A DNA stretch of 64,000 bases from Streptomyces sp. HUAS ZL42 (GTDB lineage Bacteria > Actinomycetota > Actinomycetes > Streptomycetales > Streptomycetaceae): contig NZ_CP160403.1 in NCBI RefSeq assembly GCF_040782645.1, positions 3,224,001 to 3,288,000 on the forward strand. The letters run 5' to 3'. The notes below the pieces were generated by a model. The model was not told the origin of the DNA. It searched no databases and saw nothing but the letters and a program-made list of their open reading frames with translations. Of this stretch, positions 17,892-26,989 are shown one piece after another (positions within the stretch are counted from its first letter, which is position 1; each line of letters opens with the position of its first letter). The position numbers and the translations under genes are program-made.

Positions 17892-19742
17892 TCAGTCGTC
17901 TTCGTTGTCGCCGAAGTCGGGGCGGACGTCCCGGGCGGCCATGATCTCGTCGTTGGAGGTGCCGGCGGCGACCATCGGCCACACCATCGCGTCCTCGTGG
18001 ACGATGAAGTCGACGACGACCGGACGGTCGTTGATGGAGTTCGCCTCTTCGATGACCTTGTCCAGCTCGTCCGGGGACTCGCAGCGGATCGCGTGGCAGC
18101 CCATGGCCTCCGACAGCTTCACGAAGTCGGGGACGCGGGTGCCGCGCGCGGCCGGGTTGACGTCGTCCGGCCCGGAGTGCAGCACCGTGTTGGAGTACCG
18201 CTGGTTGTAGAAGAGGGTCTGCCACTGGCGGACCATCCCCAGGGCGCCGTTGTTGATGACGGCGACCTTGATCGGGATGTTGTTCAGGGCGCAGGTGGTG
18301 AGCTCCTGGTTGGTCATCTGGAAGCAGCCGTCGCCGTCGATCGCCCAGACGGCCCGCTCCGGCGCGCCGGCCTTGGCGCCCATGGCGGCCGGGACGGCGT
18401 AGCCCATCGTCCCGGCGCCGCCGGAGTTCAGCCAGGTGGCCGGCTTGTCGTACGTGATGAAGTGCGCGGCCCACATCTGGTGCTGGCCGACGCCCGCCGC
18501 GAAGATCGTGCCCTCCGGCGCGAGCTGCCCGATGCGCTCGATGACCTGCTGCGGGGAGAGCGAGCCGTCGTCGGGCTGGTCGTAGCCGAGCGGGTAGGTC
18601 TCGCGCCAGCGGTTGAGGTCGGTCCACCAGGCGGTGTAGTCGCCCTGTTGGCCCTCGCTGTGCTCCTTCTGGACGGCCTGGATCAGGTCGGCGATGACCT
18701 CGCGGGCGTCACCGACGATCGGCACGTCGGCGGCGCGGTTCTTGCCGATCTCGGCCGGGTCGATGTCGGCGTGGACGATCTTGGCGTACGGGGCGAAGCT
18801 GTCCAGCTTGCCGGTGACGCGGTCGTCGAAGCGGGCTCCGAGGGCGACGATCAGGTCGGCCTTCTGCAGCGCGGTGACGGCGGTGACCGAACCGTGCATG
18901 CCCGGCATTCCCACGTGCAGCGGGTGGCTGTCGGGGAACGCGCCGAGCGCCATCAGGGTGGTGGTGACGGGCGCTCCGGTGAGTTCTGCGAGGACCTTCA
19001 GCTCGGCGGTGGCATTGGCCTTGAGGACGCCGCCGCCGACGTAGAGGACGGGCCGCCTGGCCGAGGTGATCAGCTTGGCCGCCTCACGGATCTGCTTGGC
19101 GTGCGGCTTGGTCACCGGGCGGTAGCCGGGCAGGTCCGTGGTGGGCGGCCAGCTGAAGACGGTCTGCGCCTGGAGGGCGTCCTTGGCGATGTCGACCAGG
19201 ACCGGGCCGGGGCGGCCGGTGGAAGCGATGTGGAAGGCCTGCGCGATGGTGCGCGGGATGTCCTCGGCCTTGGTGACCAGGAAGTTGTGCTTCGTGATCG
19301 GCATCGTGATGCCGACGATGTCCGCCTCCTGGAAGGCGTCCGTGCCGATCGCCTTGGACGCGACCTGACCGGTGATCGCCACGAGCGGCACCGAGTCCAT
19401 GTGCGCGTCCGCGATCGGGGTGACGAGGTTGGTGGCGCCCGGGCCCGAGGTGGCCATGCAGACGCCGACCCGGCCGGTGGCCTGCGCGTAACCCGTGGCC
19501 GCGTGACCGGCGCCCTGCTCGTGCCTGACCAGGACGTGACGGACCTTGGTGGAGTCCATCAGCGGGTCGTAGGCGGGAAGGATCGCACCGCCGGGAATGC
19601 CGAATACCGTGTCGGCGCCGACCTCCTCGAGAGAGCGGATGAGGGACTGCGCACCCGTCACGTGCTCGACGGGGGCGGACTGCTGTCCTCCGGATCGGGG
19701 CCGCGGCTGCGGATGATGGGCCCCGGTGGCCTGCTCGGTCAT
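17892..19742 (-). CDS. ilvB: acetolactate synthase large (catalytic) subunit
   Basis: A 616-residue ThDP- and FAD-dependent enzyme making acetolactate or acetohydroxybutyrate, the committed step of branched-chain amino-acid synthesis. I favour ATG 19742 ([10 protein letters not shown]), 9 nt after GAGAAG; ATG 19748 two codons earlier is possible. Seen are [11 protein letters not shown] with the catalytic-Glu region [31 protein letters not shown], the FAD region, and the ThDP motif [29 protein letters not shown]. The gene is preceded by a leader peptide and an intrinsic terminator (19823-19952) that probably couple expression to charged Ile/Leu/Val tRNA. Confidence 0.96.
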   Translation of the reverse strand: MTEQATGAHHPQPRPRSGGQQSAPVEHVTGAQSLIRSLEEVGADTVFGIPGGAILPAYDPLMDSTKVRHVLVRHEQGAGHAATGYAQATGRVGVCMATSGPGATNLVTPIADAHMDSVPLVAITGQVASKAIGTDAFQEADIVGITMPITKHNFLVTKAEDIPRTIAQAFHIASTGRPGPVLVDIAKDALQAQTVFSWPPTTDLPGYRPVTKPHAKQIREAAKLITSARRPVLYVGGGVLKANATAELKVLAELTGAPVTTTLMALGAFPDSHPLHVGMPGMHGSVTAVTALQKADLIVALGARFDDRVTGKLDSFAPYAKIVHADIDPAEIGKNRAADVPIVGDAREVIADLIQAVQKEHSEGQQGDYTAWWTDLNRWRETYPLGYDQPDDGSLSPQQVIERIGQLAPEGTIFAAGVGQHQMWAAHFITYDKPATWLNSGGAGTMGYAVPAAMGAKAGAPERAVWAIDGDGCFQMTNQELTTCALNNIPIKVAVINNGALGMVRQWQTLFYNQRYSNTVLHSGPDDVNPAARGTRVPDFVKLSEAMGCHAIRCESPDELDKVIEEANSINDRPVVVDFIVHEDAMVWPMVAAGTSNDEIMAARDVRPDFGDNEDD

Positions 19743-19822
19743 CGGCATTCTCTTCTCGATGCTGAGGGTTTTTGCGAAGTTCGTGCGGTGTGCGGCTGCT
19801 GTACGGCAGGTGCCTGTGCAAC

Positions 19823-19856
19823 AAAAAACCCCTCGTGCCAAAAGGCAAGCGAGGGG
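19823..19856 (-). terminator. ilvB attenuator (intrinsic terminator in the leader)
   Basis: On the minus strand CCCCTCG (from 19856) pairs with CGAGGGG (to 19829), with an inner TGCC/GGCA pairing, followed by six U residues (plus-strand A at 19823-19828). It lies between the leader peptide stop (19911) and ilvB (19742). A U-run this clear is rare in this window, and it fits a conditional terminator. Confidence 0.85.
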
Positions 19857-19910
19857 AGCGCGCCGGTGTGGTCGCTGGGGTTTCCGGATCGTCCTCCGGT
19901 GGGTCCCAGC

Positions 19911-19952
19911 TCAGCCGACGCGCTGTCCAAGTACGAGAATTCGGGTGCGCAT
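19911..19952 (-). CDS. ilv operon leader peptide, 13 aa
   Basis: Small frame from ATG 19952: MRTRILVLGQRVG, stop TGA at 19911-19913. A GGGGGGAGGG ribosome site is ~8 nt upstream. The run Ile-Leu-Val-Leu uses ATT CTC GTA CTT; ATT, GTA and CTT are rare codons in a GC-rich genome, which would make stalling more sensitive to Ile, Val and Leu tRNA charging. With the terminator 55 nt downstream this forms a classic attenuator. Leader peptides before ilvB have been predicted by comparative genomics in actinobacteria (from memory). The start overlaps no other gene; the GGDEF gene upstream ends at 19986. Confidence 0.85.
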   Translation of the reverse strand: MRTRILVLGQRVG

Positions 19953-19985
19953 GGCACAGACCCTCCCCCCGGCACGCACCCGGTG

Positions 19986-22900
19986 TCAAGTGGGTGGGAC
20001 GGGAGTCTCATTATGTGAGCGCAGAGTGGTCCCGCCGCCCAGGACGGCGGTCACACCACTCGTGCCACTGGTGTACACCCCGCCACCGCCTCCCGCGAAG
20101 GCGGGTTCGGCCGGGCCGTGCGGCACCGGACAGTGGCCGGAACGGAGCGCCCGGCGCAGCCGGTACTCGTCCAGCGGCCCGGCGAACACCATGCCCTGTC
20201 CGTGTGTGCAGCCCATCGAGCGAAGGGCGACGACCTGCTCCGGAAGGTCCACGCCCTCGGCCACGGACTGCAGCCCGAGGTCGGTGGCGATGCGCAGCAG
20301 ACCGCTGGTGATCTTGTGCAGCCGCGCGGACTCGACGACGCCCTCGACCAGGGTACGGTCGAGTTTCAGCACGTCGACGGGGAGCCGCCGCAGGGCCGTG
20401 ATCGCCGCGTAGCCGCTGCCGAAGCCGTCGAGCGCGATCCGGACCCCGAGCCGCCTGAGCGCCCCCAGACGTCGCTCCAGCTCGTCCAGCGGGACCCGTG
20501 GATCGGTGTCGGCCAGTTCGATCAGCAGCGAGCCGGACGGCAGCCCGTGCCGGGTGAGCAGGGCCTCGACGGAGCCCAGCGGCATCGACCGGTCCAGCAG
20601 GCGCGGGGCGCTCATGCGCACGGCAACCGGCACGTTCAGGCCGGTCGCGGCGCGCTCGGCGGCCTGCTCGACCGCCTCCTCCAGGATCCAGCGGCCCAGT
20701 TCGGACGTCTTGTCGCTGTCCTCCGCCACCCGCAGGAACTCGGCCGGCGTGAACAGCACGCCCTGCGAGGAGCGCCAGCGCGCCTGGGCGGCGACCGATG
20801 CGATCCGGCCGTCCTCCAGACAGACCACGGGCTGGTGCAGCAGCGTGAACTCGCCGTCGTTCAGCGCGGCCCGCAGCCGTGTGGCCAGTTCCGCCCTGCG
20901 TACGACGTCCTGCTGCATCTGCGGCTTGTACAGCTCGACGCGGCCCTTGCCGCCGGCCTTGGCCCGGTACATGGCGAGATCGGCGTTGCGCAGCAACTCG
21001 CCCGCACCGAGGCCGGGTTCGGCGAAGGAGACGCCGATGGAGGCGTTGACCCGGACATCGTTACCGTCGATCTCGTACGGCTGTGAAAGGGTCACCCTGA
21101 GGCGGTCGGCGAGCTCCAGGATGTGGCGTTCACGGGCGGTGCGGTCGCGGGTTCCGTCGCCGACGATCAGGGCCGCGAACTCGTCGCCGCCCAGCCGGGA
21201 CGCGGTGTCCCCCTGCCGGACCGCGTCCTGGAGTCTGCGGGCGGCCTGGACGAGCAGCTCGTCCCCGGCCTGGTGCCCGATCGTGTCGTTGACGGCCTTG
21301 AAGCCGTCCAGGTCGATGAAGAGGACGGCCGTGCCCCTCAGGGCGGCGCCCCGGTCGGAGGAACGGCGGCCGGACAGCGCCTGCTGCACACGCTTGGTGA
21401 ACAGCGCGCGGTTGGGCAGGTCGGTGAGCGGGTCGTGTTCGGCGTTGTGCTGGAGCTGCGCCTGCAGGCGCACCCTTTCGGTCACGTCCCGGCTGTTGAG
21501 GATGAGCCCGCCGTGGTGGCGGTTGACGGTCGACTCCACGTTCAGCCAGCCGCCGTCGCCGGACCGGAAACGGCACTCGATGCGCGTGGTCGGTTCCTCG
21601 AGCGGGCCGGCGGCGAGGAAGCGGCGCACCTCGTGCACCACGCAGCCCAGATCCTCCGGGTGGATGAGATTGGCCAGTTCGCTGCCCACGAGCTCGTCCG
21701 CGGGGCGTCCGTAGACCCCGGCCGCGGCCGGGGAGACGTACCGGAGGACGCCGTTGGGCGCGGCGATCATGATGACGTCACTGGAGTCCTGCACCAGGGA
21801 GCGGAAGTGGTTCTCCTTCTGCGCCAGTTCCTGGGTGAGGGTGATGTTGTCGAGCAGCATGATGCCCTGGCGCACCACGAGGGCCAGTACCACGGTGCCG
21901 CCGGTGAGCAGGACCACACGGTCGACGCTGCGGCCGCTGAGGACGTTGTAGAGGATCCCCAGAGTGCAGACCGCTGCGGCGAGGTACGGGGTGAGCGCGG
22001 TCAGGGAGCCGGTGAGGGGCCGGCCGGCCGGGTACCGGCTGTGATCACCCCCCTGTGGCGGCACGGAGTGGTTCGTCGTGCGCTGTCCGGGCACGTGCTC
22101 GTGCACCACGCGCGTGTGCCCCTCGTCGGGCGGTCCGCCCCGCCGGGAGGTGGCCCAGGGGGCGTACGCCAATAGCAGCGAGCCGGCGAACCAGCCCGCG
22201 TCGAGCAGCTGACCCGAGCGGTAGGTGGCGTGCAGCAGCGGCGAGGTGAACAGGGCGTCGCACATCACGGTCAGGGCGAGCGCGCCGATCGCGGTGTTCA
22301 CGGCGGTGCGGTTCACCGCGGAGCGCGTGAAGTGCAGCGCCAGCACCATGCTCACCAGGGCGATGTCGAGCAGCGGGTACGCCAGCGACAGCGCGATGTG
22401 CGCCACGCTGGACCCGTCGGCCTTGGCGGCCTGTGCGAGCGCCAGGCTCCACGACAGCGTGAGCAGCGAGCCGCCGATCAGCCAGGCGTCCAGTGCGAGG
22501 CACACCCAGCCGGACCTGGTCACCGGCCGCTTGGCGAGCACCAGCAGCCCGACGATGGCGGGCGGCGCGAAGCACAGGAAGAACCCGTCGGCGTAGGAGG
22601 GGCTGGGCACGGGCAGTCCCAGGACGACCTCGTACCACCCCCAGACCAGGTTGCCGAGGGCCGCCATCGCCGAGGAGAGGGCGAAGAGCAGCCAGGCGAG
22701 TCGAAAGCGGACCCGGCGGGTGCGCGCGTAGAGGAAGCACGAGACCGCGGCGGTGCCTGCCGCGGCGCTCAGCCCGAAGTCGCCCATGATCAGCGCGACT
22801 TCGTCCGAGCCCCAGCCGAGCGCGGAACCGACGGCGTATCCCCCGCACACCAGGGCCAGTGCGAGTTGGCGGGCCAGGCCCGACCCGGGGCCGCGCAACG

Positions 22901-23240
22901 GTGGCCGGACGCGCGTCACCTCCGCAGGAGGCTGTGCCCTCCGCGCCCCGTCGAGGGTTGTCGTGGGAGAGGAGAGCGGGGTCACCGGGCCCTCCCGGTC
23001 CTCGCCGCTCCCGGGTCGTCGTGAGTGTGCCGGCCGCTGTGGCTGCCGTGGTGGCCGTGTCTGCGCGCCGCCGAGTACCAGGGTCGCCGCCGGCGGCTCC
23101 GCCGCGTCGGATCGCTCGTCCATAGGCCGTGCATCGCCCGTCGCCCCCCTCACAAGTCTGAGATGTCCATCCCCGGCGCCGAACGGTGCGCGGCGCAGCC
23201 CCTGTCGGGACGATACACCAGTCTCGTCACTCAGGGACAT
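19986..23240 (-). CDS. membrane GGDEF/EAL protein with degenerate EAL domain (probable diguanylate cyclase)
   Basis: A 1084-residue protein starting at ATG 23240 (MSLSDETGVSS) after GAGGAA; a later ATG near 23120 is possible. Order: ~120 disordered residues rich in Pro/Arg, an integral membrane region of about eight helices (~125-450), a PAS domain (~477-590, HFRSLVQDSSDVIMIAAPNG), GGDEF domain with intact RLGGDEF (684-688), and an EAL-type domain. In the latter the catalytic EAL Glu is Ala (817, AAQARW instead of EALVRW), and other signature segments are altered (DGFGSGYAA, AEGVD). It therefore probably makes but does not degrade c-di-GMP, the EAL domain acting as a sensor or scaffold. Upstream of ilvB but functionally unrelated. 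Confidence 0.88.
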   Translation of the reverse strand: MSLSDETGVSSRQGLRRAPFGAGDGHLRLVRGATGDARPMDERSDAAEPPAATLVLGGAQTRPPRQPQRPAHSRRPGSGEDREGPVTPLSSPTTTLDGARRAQPPAEVTRVRPPLRGPGSGLARQLALALVCGGYAVGSALGWGSDEVALIMGDFGLSAAAGTAAVSCFLYARTRRVRFRLAWLLFALSSAMAALGNLVWGWYEVVLGLPVPSPSYADGFFLCFAPPAIVGLLVLAKRPVTRSGWVCLALDAWLIGGSLLTLSWSLALAQAAKADGSSVAHIALSLAYPLLDIALVSMVLALHFTRSAVNRTAVNTAIGALALTVMCDALFTSPLLHATYRSGQLLDAGWFAGSLLLAYAPWATSRRGGPPDEGHTRVVHEHVPGQRTTNHSVPPQGGDHSRYPAGRPLTGSLTALTPYLAAAVCTLGILYNVLSGRSVDRVVLLTGGTVVLALVVRQGIMLLDNITLTQELAQKENHFRSLVQDSSDVIMIAAPNGVLRYVSPAAAGVYGRPADELVGSELANLIHPEDLGCVVHEVRRFLAAGPLEEPTTRIECRFRSGDGGWLNVESTVNRHHGGLILNSRDVTERVRLQAQLQHNAEHDPLTDLPNRALFTKRVQQALSGRRSSDRGAALRGTAVLFIDLDGFKAVNDTIGHQAGDELLVQAARRLQDAVRQGDTASRLGGDEFAALIVGDGTRDRTARERHILELADRLRVTLSQPYEIDGNDVRVNASIGVSFAEPGLGAGELLRNADLAMYRAKAGGKGRVELYKPQMQQDVVRRAELATRLRAALNDGEFTLLHQPVVCLEDGRIASVAAQARWRSSQGVLFTPAEFLRVAEDSDKTSELGRWILEEAVEQAAERAATGLNVPVAVRMSAPRLLDRSMPLGSVEALLTRHGLPSGSLLIELADTDPRVPLDELERRLGALRRLGVRIALDGFGSGYAAITALRRLPVDVLKLDRTLVEGVVESARLHKITSGLLRIATDLGLQSVAEGVDLPEQVVALRSMGCTHGQGMVFAGPLDEYRLRRALRSGHCPVPHGPAEPAFAGGGGGVYTSGTSGVTAVLGGGTTLRSHNETPVPPT

Positions 23241-23322
23241 AGTTCCTCTACGCTCCGTGACGATCACGGGGTGCACGAGTACCCATCGCGCCCGAAAGGC
23301 CGCGGAGAGTACTCGAACCGGA

Positions 23323-24285
23323 CTAAGCGCTTGTTGTTCCCGTCGTCAGAATCACGTGCCGCAGCGGCTCCCGGTTCACGAAACGGTTCAACTGGTCCAC
23401 CAGCAGCCGCTTGGCGCGCGGCAGGAACGCGGACGTGGGCCCCCCGACGTGCGGGCTGATCAGCACGCCCGGCGCACGCCACAACGGGTGTCCCGGGGGC
23501 AGCGGTTCGGGCTCGACGACGTCGAGGGCCGCGGTGATGCGGCCGGTCTCCAACTCCGCGAGCAGCGCCTTCGTGTCGACGACGCCTCCGCGGGCCACGT
23601 TCACGAGCAGCGCGCCGTCCTTCATCCGGGACAGGAAGTCGGCGTCGACCAGGTGGCGGGTGGTCTCGGAGAGGGGCGTGGAAAGGATCACGACGTCCGC
23701 GTCGGGAAGCAGGGCGGGCAGTTTGGCGAGCGGATGCACCGGACCGCGTGCCGTGGTGCGCGCGGAGCGCGCGACGCGCGCCACCCGCGCCACCTCGAAG
23801 GGCACGAGCCGGTCCTCGATGGCCGAGCCGATGGCTCCGTAGCCGACGACGAGGACGTTCTTGTCGGCGAGCGCCGGACGGAACTCGCTCTGCCAGAGCC
23901 CCTGTTGCTGCGCCCGGACGAACTCGGGGATCCCGCGCAGCGATGCCAGGGCCAGGGCGAGCGCGAGTTCGGCCGTGCTCGCCTCGTGCACACCCCGCGC
24001 GTTGCACAGCTGCACTCCGGGCACCAGGTCGGACAGGGCGGCGGTGATGTCGTCCACACCCGCGGTCAGCGTCTGGACGACCTTCAGGTTCCGCATCTCC
24101 CGCAGCGGGCGGACCTTGACCGACTGACGCTTCATGTACGGCACGACGTACACGGCGCACCGGGCGGGGTCGCCGGGGAACTCCTGGTCTCCTCGGTCAC
24201 CCCCGTCCCAGAAGAGGTAGTCGGGCCCTTCGGGAAGCCCTTCGATGTCGTCCGGAGGGATGGGGAGCCACACGTCGGATGTCAT
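23323..24285 (-). CDS. D-isomer-specific 2-hydroxyacid dehydrogenase
   Basis: A 320-residue NAD(P)-dependent dehydrogenase. Seen are TLTAGVDDI, NARGVHEASTAELALAL, the dinucleotide-binding VVGYGAIGSAIEDRL, the catalytic region VNVARGGVVDTKALLAELETGRI, and LDVVEPEPLPPGHPLWRAPGVLISPHVGG with the active-site His. It reduces an unidentified 2-oxo acid or oxidises a D-2-hydroxy acid. ATG 24285 has no ribosome site and a possible -10 (CATAGC) lies just upstream, so the mRNA may be leaderless. It is divergent from an aldo/keto reductase. Confidence 0.85.
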   Translation of the reverse strand: MTSDVWLPIPPDDIEGLPEGPDYLFWDGGDRGDQEFPGDPARCAVYVVPYMKRQSVKVRPLREMRNLKVVQTLTAGVDDITAALSDLVPGVQLCNARGVHEASTAELALALALASLRGIPEFVRAQQQGLWQSEFRPALADKNVLVVGYGAIGSAIEDRLVPFEVARVARVARSARTTARGPVHPLAKLPALLPDADVVILSTPLSETTRHLVDADFLSRMKDGALLVNVARGGVVDTKALLAELETGRITAALDVVEPEPLPPGHPLWRAPGVLISPHVGGPTSAFLPRAKRLLVDQLNRFVNREPLRHVILTTGTTSA

Positions 24286-24361
24286 GGTCGCGAGGCTATG
24301 TCAGGCACGCCTGTGTGCAGAGGTTAGGTTGGGGGGCCAGGAGAGGGAGGGTCACGGGCAG

Positions 24362-25360
24362 GTGGAGCGCAGGACGATCGGCGCGGCGGCGCTCGCGGTG
24401 GGGGCTGTCGGACTCGGGTGCATGCCGATGAGCTGGGCGTACAGCGGGTCTCGGCAGCGCGGGGACGAGTCGCTGCGGGCGGTGCACCGGGCGCTCGACC
24501 TGGGCTCGACCCTCCTGGACACGGCGGACATGTACGGCCCGTTCACCAACGAGCTGCTGGTGGGGCGGGTGCTGAAGGAGCGCCGGCAGGACGCGTTCGT
24601 GTCGACCAAGGTCGGCCTGCTGGTGGGCGAACAGCACGTCGTGGCCAACGGACGGCCCGGGTATGTGAAGCGCGCCTGCGACGCCTCGCTGAGACGGCTC
24701 CAGACGGATGTGATCGACCTGTACCAGCTGCACCGCGCCGACCCCGAGGTCCCGGTCGAGGAGACGTGGGGTGCGATGGCGGAGCTCGTCCAGGCCGGGA
24801 AGGTACGGGCGTTGGGGCTGTGCGCGGTGGGTGCCAGGGGCGGCCGCAGGTCCGGGACCCGTCTGCACGACACGACGATCCGGCAGCTGCGGCGGGTGCA
24901 GCAGGTCTTCCCGGTGAGTGCGGTGGAGGCCGAGTTGTCGGTGTGGTCGACGGAGGCCCTGGACACGCTGCTGCCGTGGTGCGAGGCGCGCGGCGTCGGC
25001 TTCCTGGCCGCGATGCCGCTCGGCAACGGCTTCCTGACCGGCACGCTGACGCCGGGCGAGGGTTTCGAACCGGATGACATGCGGGCCCGCCACCCTCGTT
25101 TCACCGCCGAGATGATGGCGGCGAACCAGCCGATCGTGGCCGGACTGCGACGGATCGCCGCGCGGTACGGGGAGGCGGTCACGCCCGCTCAGGTGGCCCT
25201 GGCGTGGGTGCTGGCGCAGGGCCGCCACGTGGTCCCCGTACCGGGGACGAAGCAGGCGCGCTGGGTCGCGGAGAACGCGGCGGCGGCCGCGCTGCGGCTC
25301 ACGGCGCAGGACCTGGCGGAGGCGGCGGGACTGCCGGGGGCGCAGGGGTCCTGGGACTGA
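24362..25360 (+). CDS. aldo/keto reductase
   Basis: A 332-residue NADPH-dependent oxidoreductase starting at GTG 24362 (VERRTIGAAALAVGAVGLGCMPMSWAYS begins here), 11 nt after GGAGG. Catalytic residues are recognisable: Asp and Tyr in LLDTADMYGPFTNELLVG, Lys in VSTKVG, His in YQLHRADPEVP. The cofactor-binding C-terminal region is present (VVPVPGTKQARWVAENAAA). The substrate is unknown. It resembles AKR13-type proteins in length and in the GLGCMPMS start. Confidence 0.88.
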   Translation: MERRTIGAAALAVGAVGLGCMPMSWAYSGSRQRGDESLRAVHRALDLGSTLLDTADMYGPFTNELLVGRVLKERRQDAFVSTKVGLLVGEQHVVANGRPGYVKRACDASLRRLQTDVIDLYQLHRADPEVPVEETWGAMAELVQAGKVRALGLCAVGARGGRRSGTRLHDTTIRQLRRVQQVFPVSAVEAELSVWSTEALDTLLPWCEARGVGFLAAMPLGNGFLTGTLTPGEGFEPDDMRARHPRFTAEMMAANQPIVAGLRRIAARYGEAVTPAQVALAWVLAQGRHVVPVPGTKQARWVAENAAAAALRLTAQDLAEAAGLPGAQGSWD

Positions 25361-25577
25361 GGAGGAGCGCCGGGTCGCGAAGATCGCGAACGTGTCCGTC
25401 CTCGGACGGCCCCGACCAGGCGCGATGCGTCAGCCTCTCGCGGGCCGGCCGGGCCGAAGCCGTGTGCCGGGCCGAGTGTCCTGATATCGGCCTCCGCGAT
25501 CGGGAACCCGTGAGGCGCGGGCGGTGTAAGACATGTAGAACCTGCCGCTGGACCGCCGCGTCGAAGGGACCAAGATC

Positions 25578-26741
25578 GTGCAACGTCGAGCTGTGACGGC
25601 CGTGCTGGCCGCGGGCGCGCTGCTGCTGACGGCCGGATGCTCCTCCGACGACGGAGGGAACCCGGGCGACGGCACCAGCTCCCCACCGAGTCGTACGACC
25701 GCGCAGGCGTCCCCCACACAGCAGGCCGCCGAGGAGACCCCGCCCGCGAAGGGCACGGTGAAGGTGGTCCGGACGGTCGCCACGGGCCTGAACACCCCCT
25801 GGGGCCTCGCCCCGCTCCCCGACGGCGACCTGCTCGTCTCCTCCCGCGACGAGGCGACGATCACGCGGGTCGACGCGGAGACGGGCAGGAAGACCGAGGT
25901 GGGCGAGGTGCCAGGGGTCTCACCCGCGGGCGAGGGCGGCCTGATGGGCCTCGCCCTCTCCCCGGACTACGCCTCGGACCACATGGTCTACGCGTACTTC
26001 ACCTCGGCCTCGGACAACCGCATCGTCCGCATGCTGTACGAGGAGCAGAAGCCGCCCGGCGAGCAGCTGGGCGCGCCCGACACGATCTTCAAGGGCATCC
26101 CCAAGGGTTTCGTCCACAACGGCGGCCGGATCGCCTTCGGCCCGGACAAAATGCTGTACGCGGGCACGGGCGAGAGCGGCGACCGGGGCCTCTCCCAGGA
26201 CAAGAAGTCCCTGGGCGGGAAGATCCTGCGCCTGACACCGGAGGGCGAGCCCGCGCCGGGCAACCCGTTCCCCGGCTCCCCGGTGTATTCGTACGGCCAC
26301 CGCAATGTGCAGGGTCTGGCCTGGGACTCCCGACAGCGCCTGTTCGCCGCGGAGTTCGGCCAGGACACCTGGGACGAGCTCAACGCGGTCAAGCCGGGCG
26401 ACAACTACGGCTGGCCGGAGGCCGAGGGCAGGTCGGACGACCCGGCCTACCACAACCCGATAGCCCAGTGGGGCACGGACGACGCCTCCCCCAGCGGCAT
26501 CGCCTTCGCCGAGGGGTCCATATGGATGGCCGGCCTGAAGGGCCAGCGCCTGTGGCGCATCCCTCTGAAGGGCACGGAGGCCTCCGCCGACCCTCAGGCG
26601 TTCCTAGAGGGCGATTACGGGCGGCTGCGCACGGTGGCGGACGCGGGCGGGAACAAGCTGTGGCTCACGACCAGCAACACGGACGGCCGGGGCGATGCGA
26701 GGAAGGGCGACGACCGGATTCTGGAGCTGGAGGTGAGCTGA
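25578..26741 (+). CDS. lipoprotein PQQ-type sugar (glucose/sorbosone) dehydrogenase-like protein
   Basis: A 387-residue extracellular lipoprotein starting at GTG 25578 with AAGGGA upstream. The signal peptide ends in the lipobox LTAGC, followed by a Ser/Thr/Pro-rich linker. The rest is a six-bladed beta-propeller of the glucose/sorbosone dehydrogenase family (PF07995): GLNTPWGLAPLPDGDLLV, GEGGLMGLALSPDY, FVHNGGRIAFGPD, YSYGHRNVQGLAWD, FAAEFGQDTWDELN and NYGWPEAEG. Related soluble enzymes bind PQQ and calcium; whether this one does is unproven. No partner gene is evident. Confidence 0.87.
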   Translation: MQRRAVTAVLAAGALLLTAGCSSDDGGNPGDGTSSPPSRTTAQASPTQQAAEETPPAKGTVKVVRTVATGLNTPWGLAPLPDGDLLVSSRDEATITRVDAETGRKTEVGEVPGVSPAGEGGLMGLALSPDYASDHMVYAYFTSASDNRIVRMLYEEQKPPGEQLGAPDTIFKGIPKGFVHNGGRIAFGPDKMLYAGTGESGDRGLSQDKKSLGGKILRLTPEGEPAPGNPFPGSPVYSYGHRNVQGLAWDSRQRLFAAEFGQDTWDELNAVKPGDNYGWPEAEGRSDDPAYHNPIAQWGTDDASPSGIAFAEGSIWMAGLKGQRLWRIPLKGTEASADPQAFLEGDYGRLRTVADAGGNKLWLTTSNTDGRGDARKGDDRILELEVS

Positions 26742-26750
26742 CCCCCTCTG

Positions 26751-26942
26751 TCACTCCTCGCCGGGCTCCTCGTCGGCCGACTGCTCGGGCGGGCGTACGA
26801 CCACCTTCCCGGAGGCGAGGTCTATCGGCCCCCGCCCCGGATCGTTGTCCCCCACGTCGACCCGGGTCAGCTCCAGCCGGTTCTGCTCGTCGCGGGTGTG
26901 TTTGCGGCCGGGTGCGAACAGTTCCTCGAACATGTTGAACAC
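26751..26942 (-). CDS. small acidic conserved protein, 63 aa (DUF6191-like)
   Basis: Starts at GTG 26942 (VFNMFEELFAPGRKHTRDEQ), GGGGAGG six nt upstream. The pattern FEELFAPGRKHT.DEQNRL.LTR.D.GD.DPGRGPIDL.SGKVVV is one I recall from short Streptomyces proteins labelled DUF6191 (from memory). It is hydrophilic with a very acidic C-terminus (ADEEPGEE). It stands between a convergent lipoprotein gene, whose stop is 9 bp away, and the LAL regulator. Function unknown. Confidence 0.75.
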   Translation of the reverse strand: MFNMFEELFAPGRKHTRDEQNRLELTRVDVGDNDPGRGPIDLASGKVVVRPPEQSADEEPGEE

Positions 26943-26989
26943 GGTCGCCTCCCCGTACGCCGGTCAGCCGGTCCCGTCCAGCGTACGCC

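Noticed and set aside
19487..19492. TTA triplet within ilvB
   Set aside because: Out of frame: the codons are GGT TAC (Gly-Tyr), so there is no bldA dependence.
19984..19991. TTGACA on the minus strand upstream of the ilv leader as a -35 element
   Set aside because: It overlaps the stop codon of the upstream GGDEF gene and no reasonable -10 lies 16-19 nt downstream; the promoter may still be nearby but cannot be assigned.
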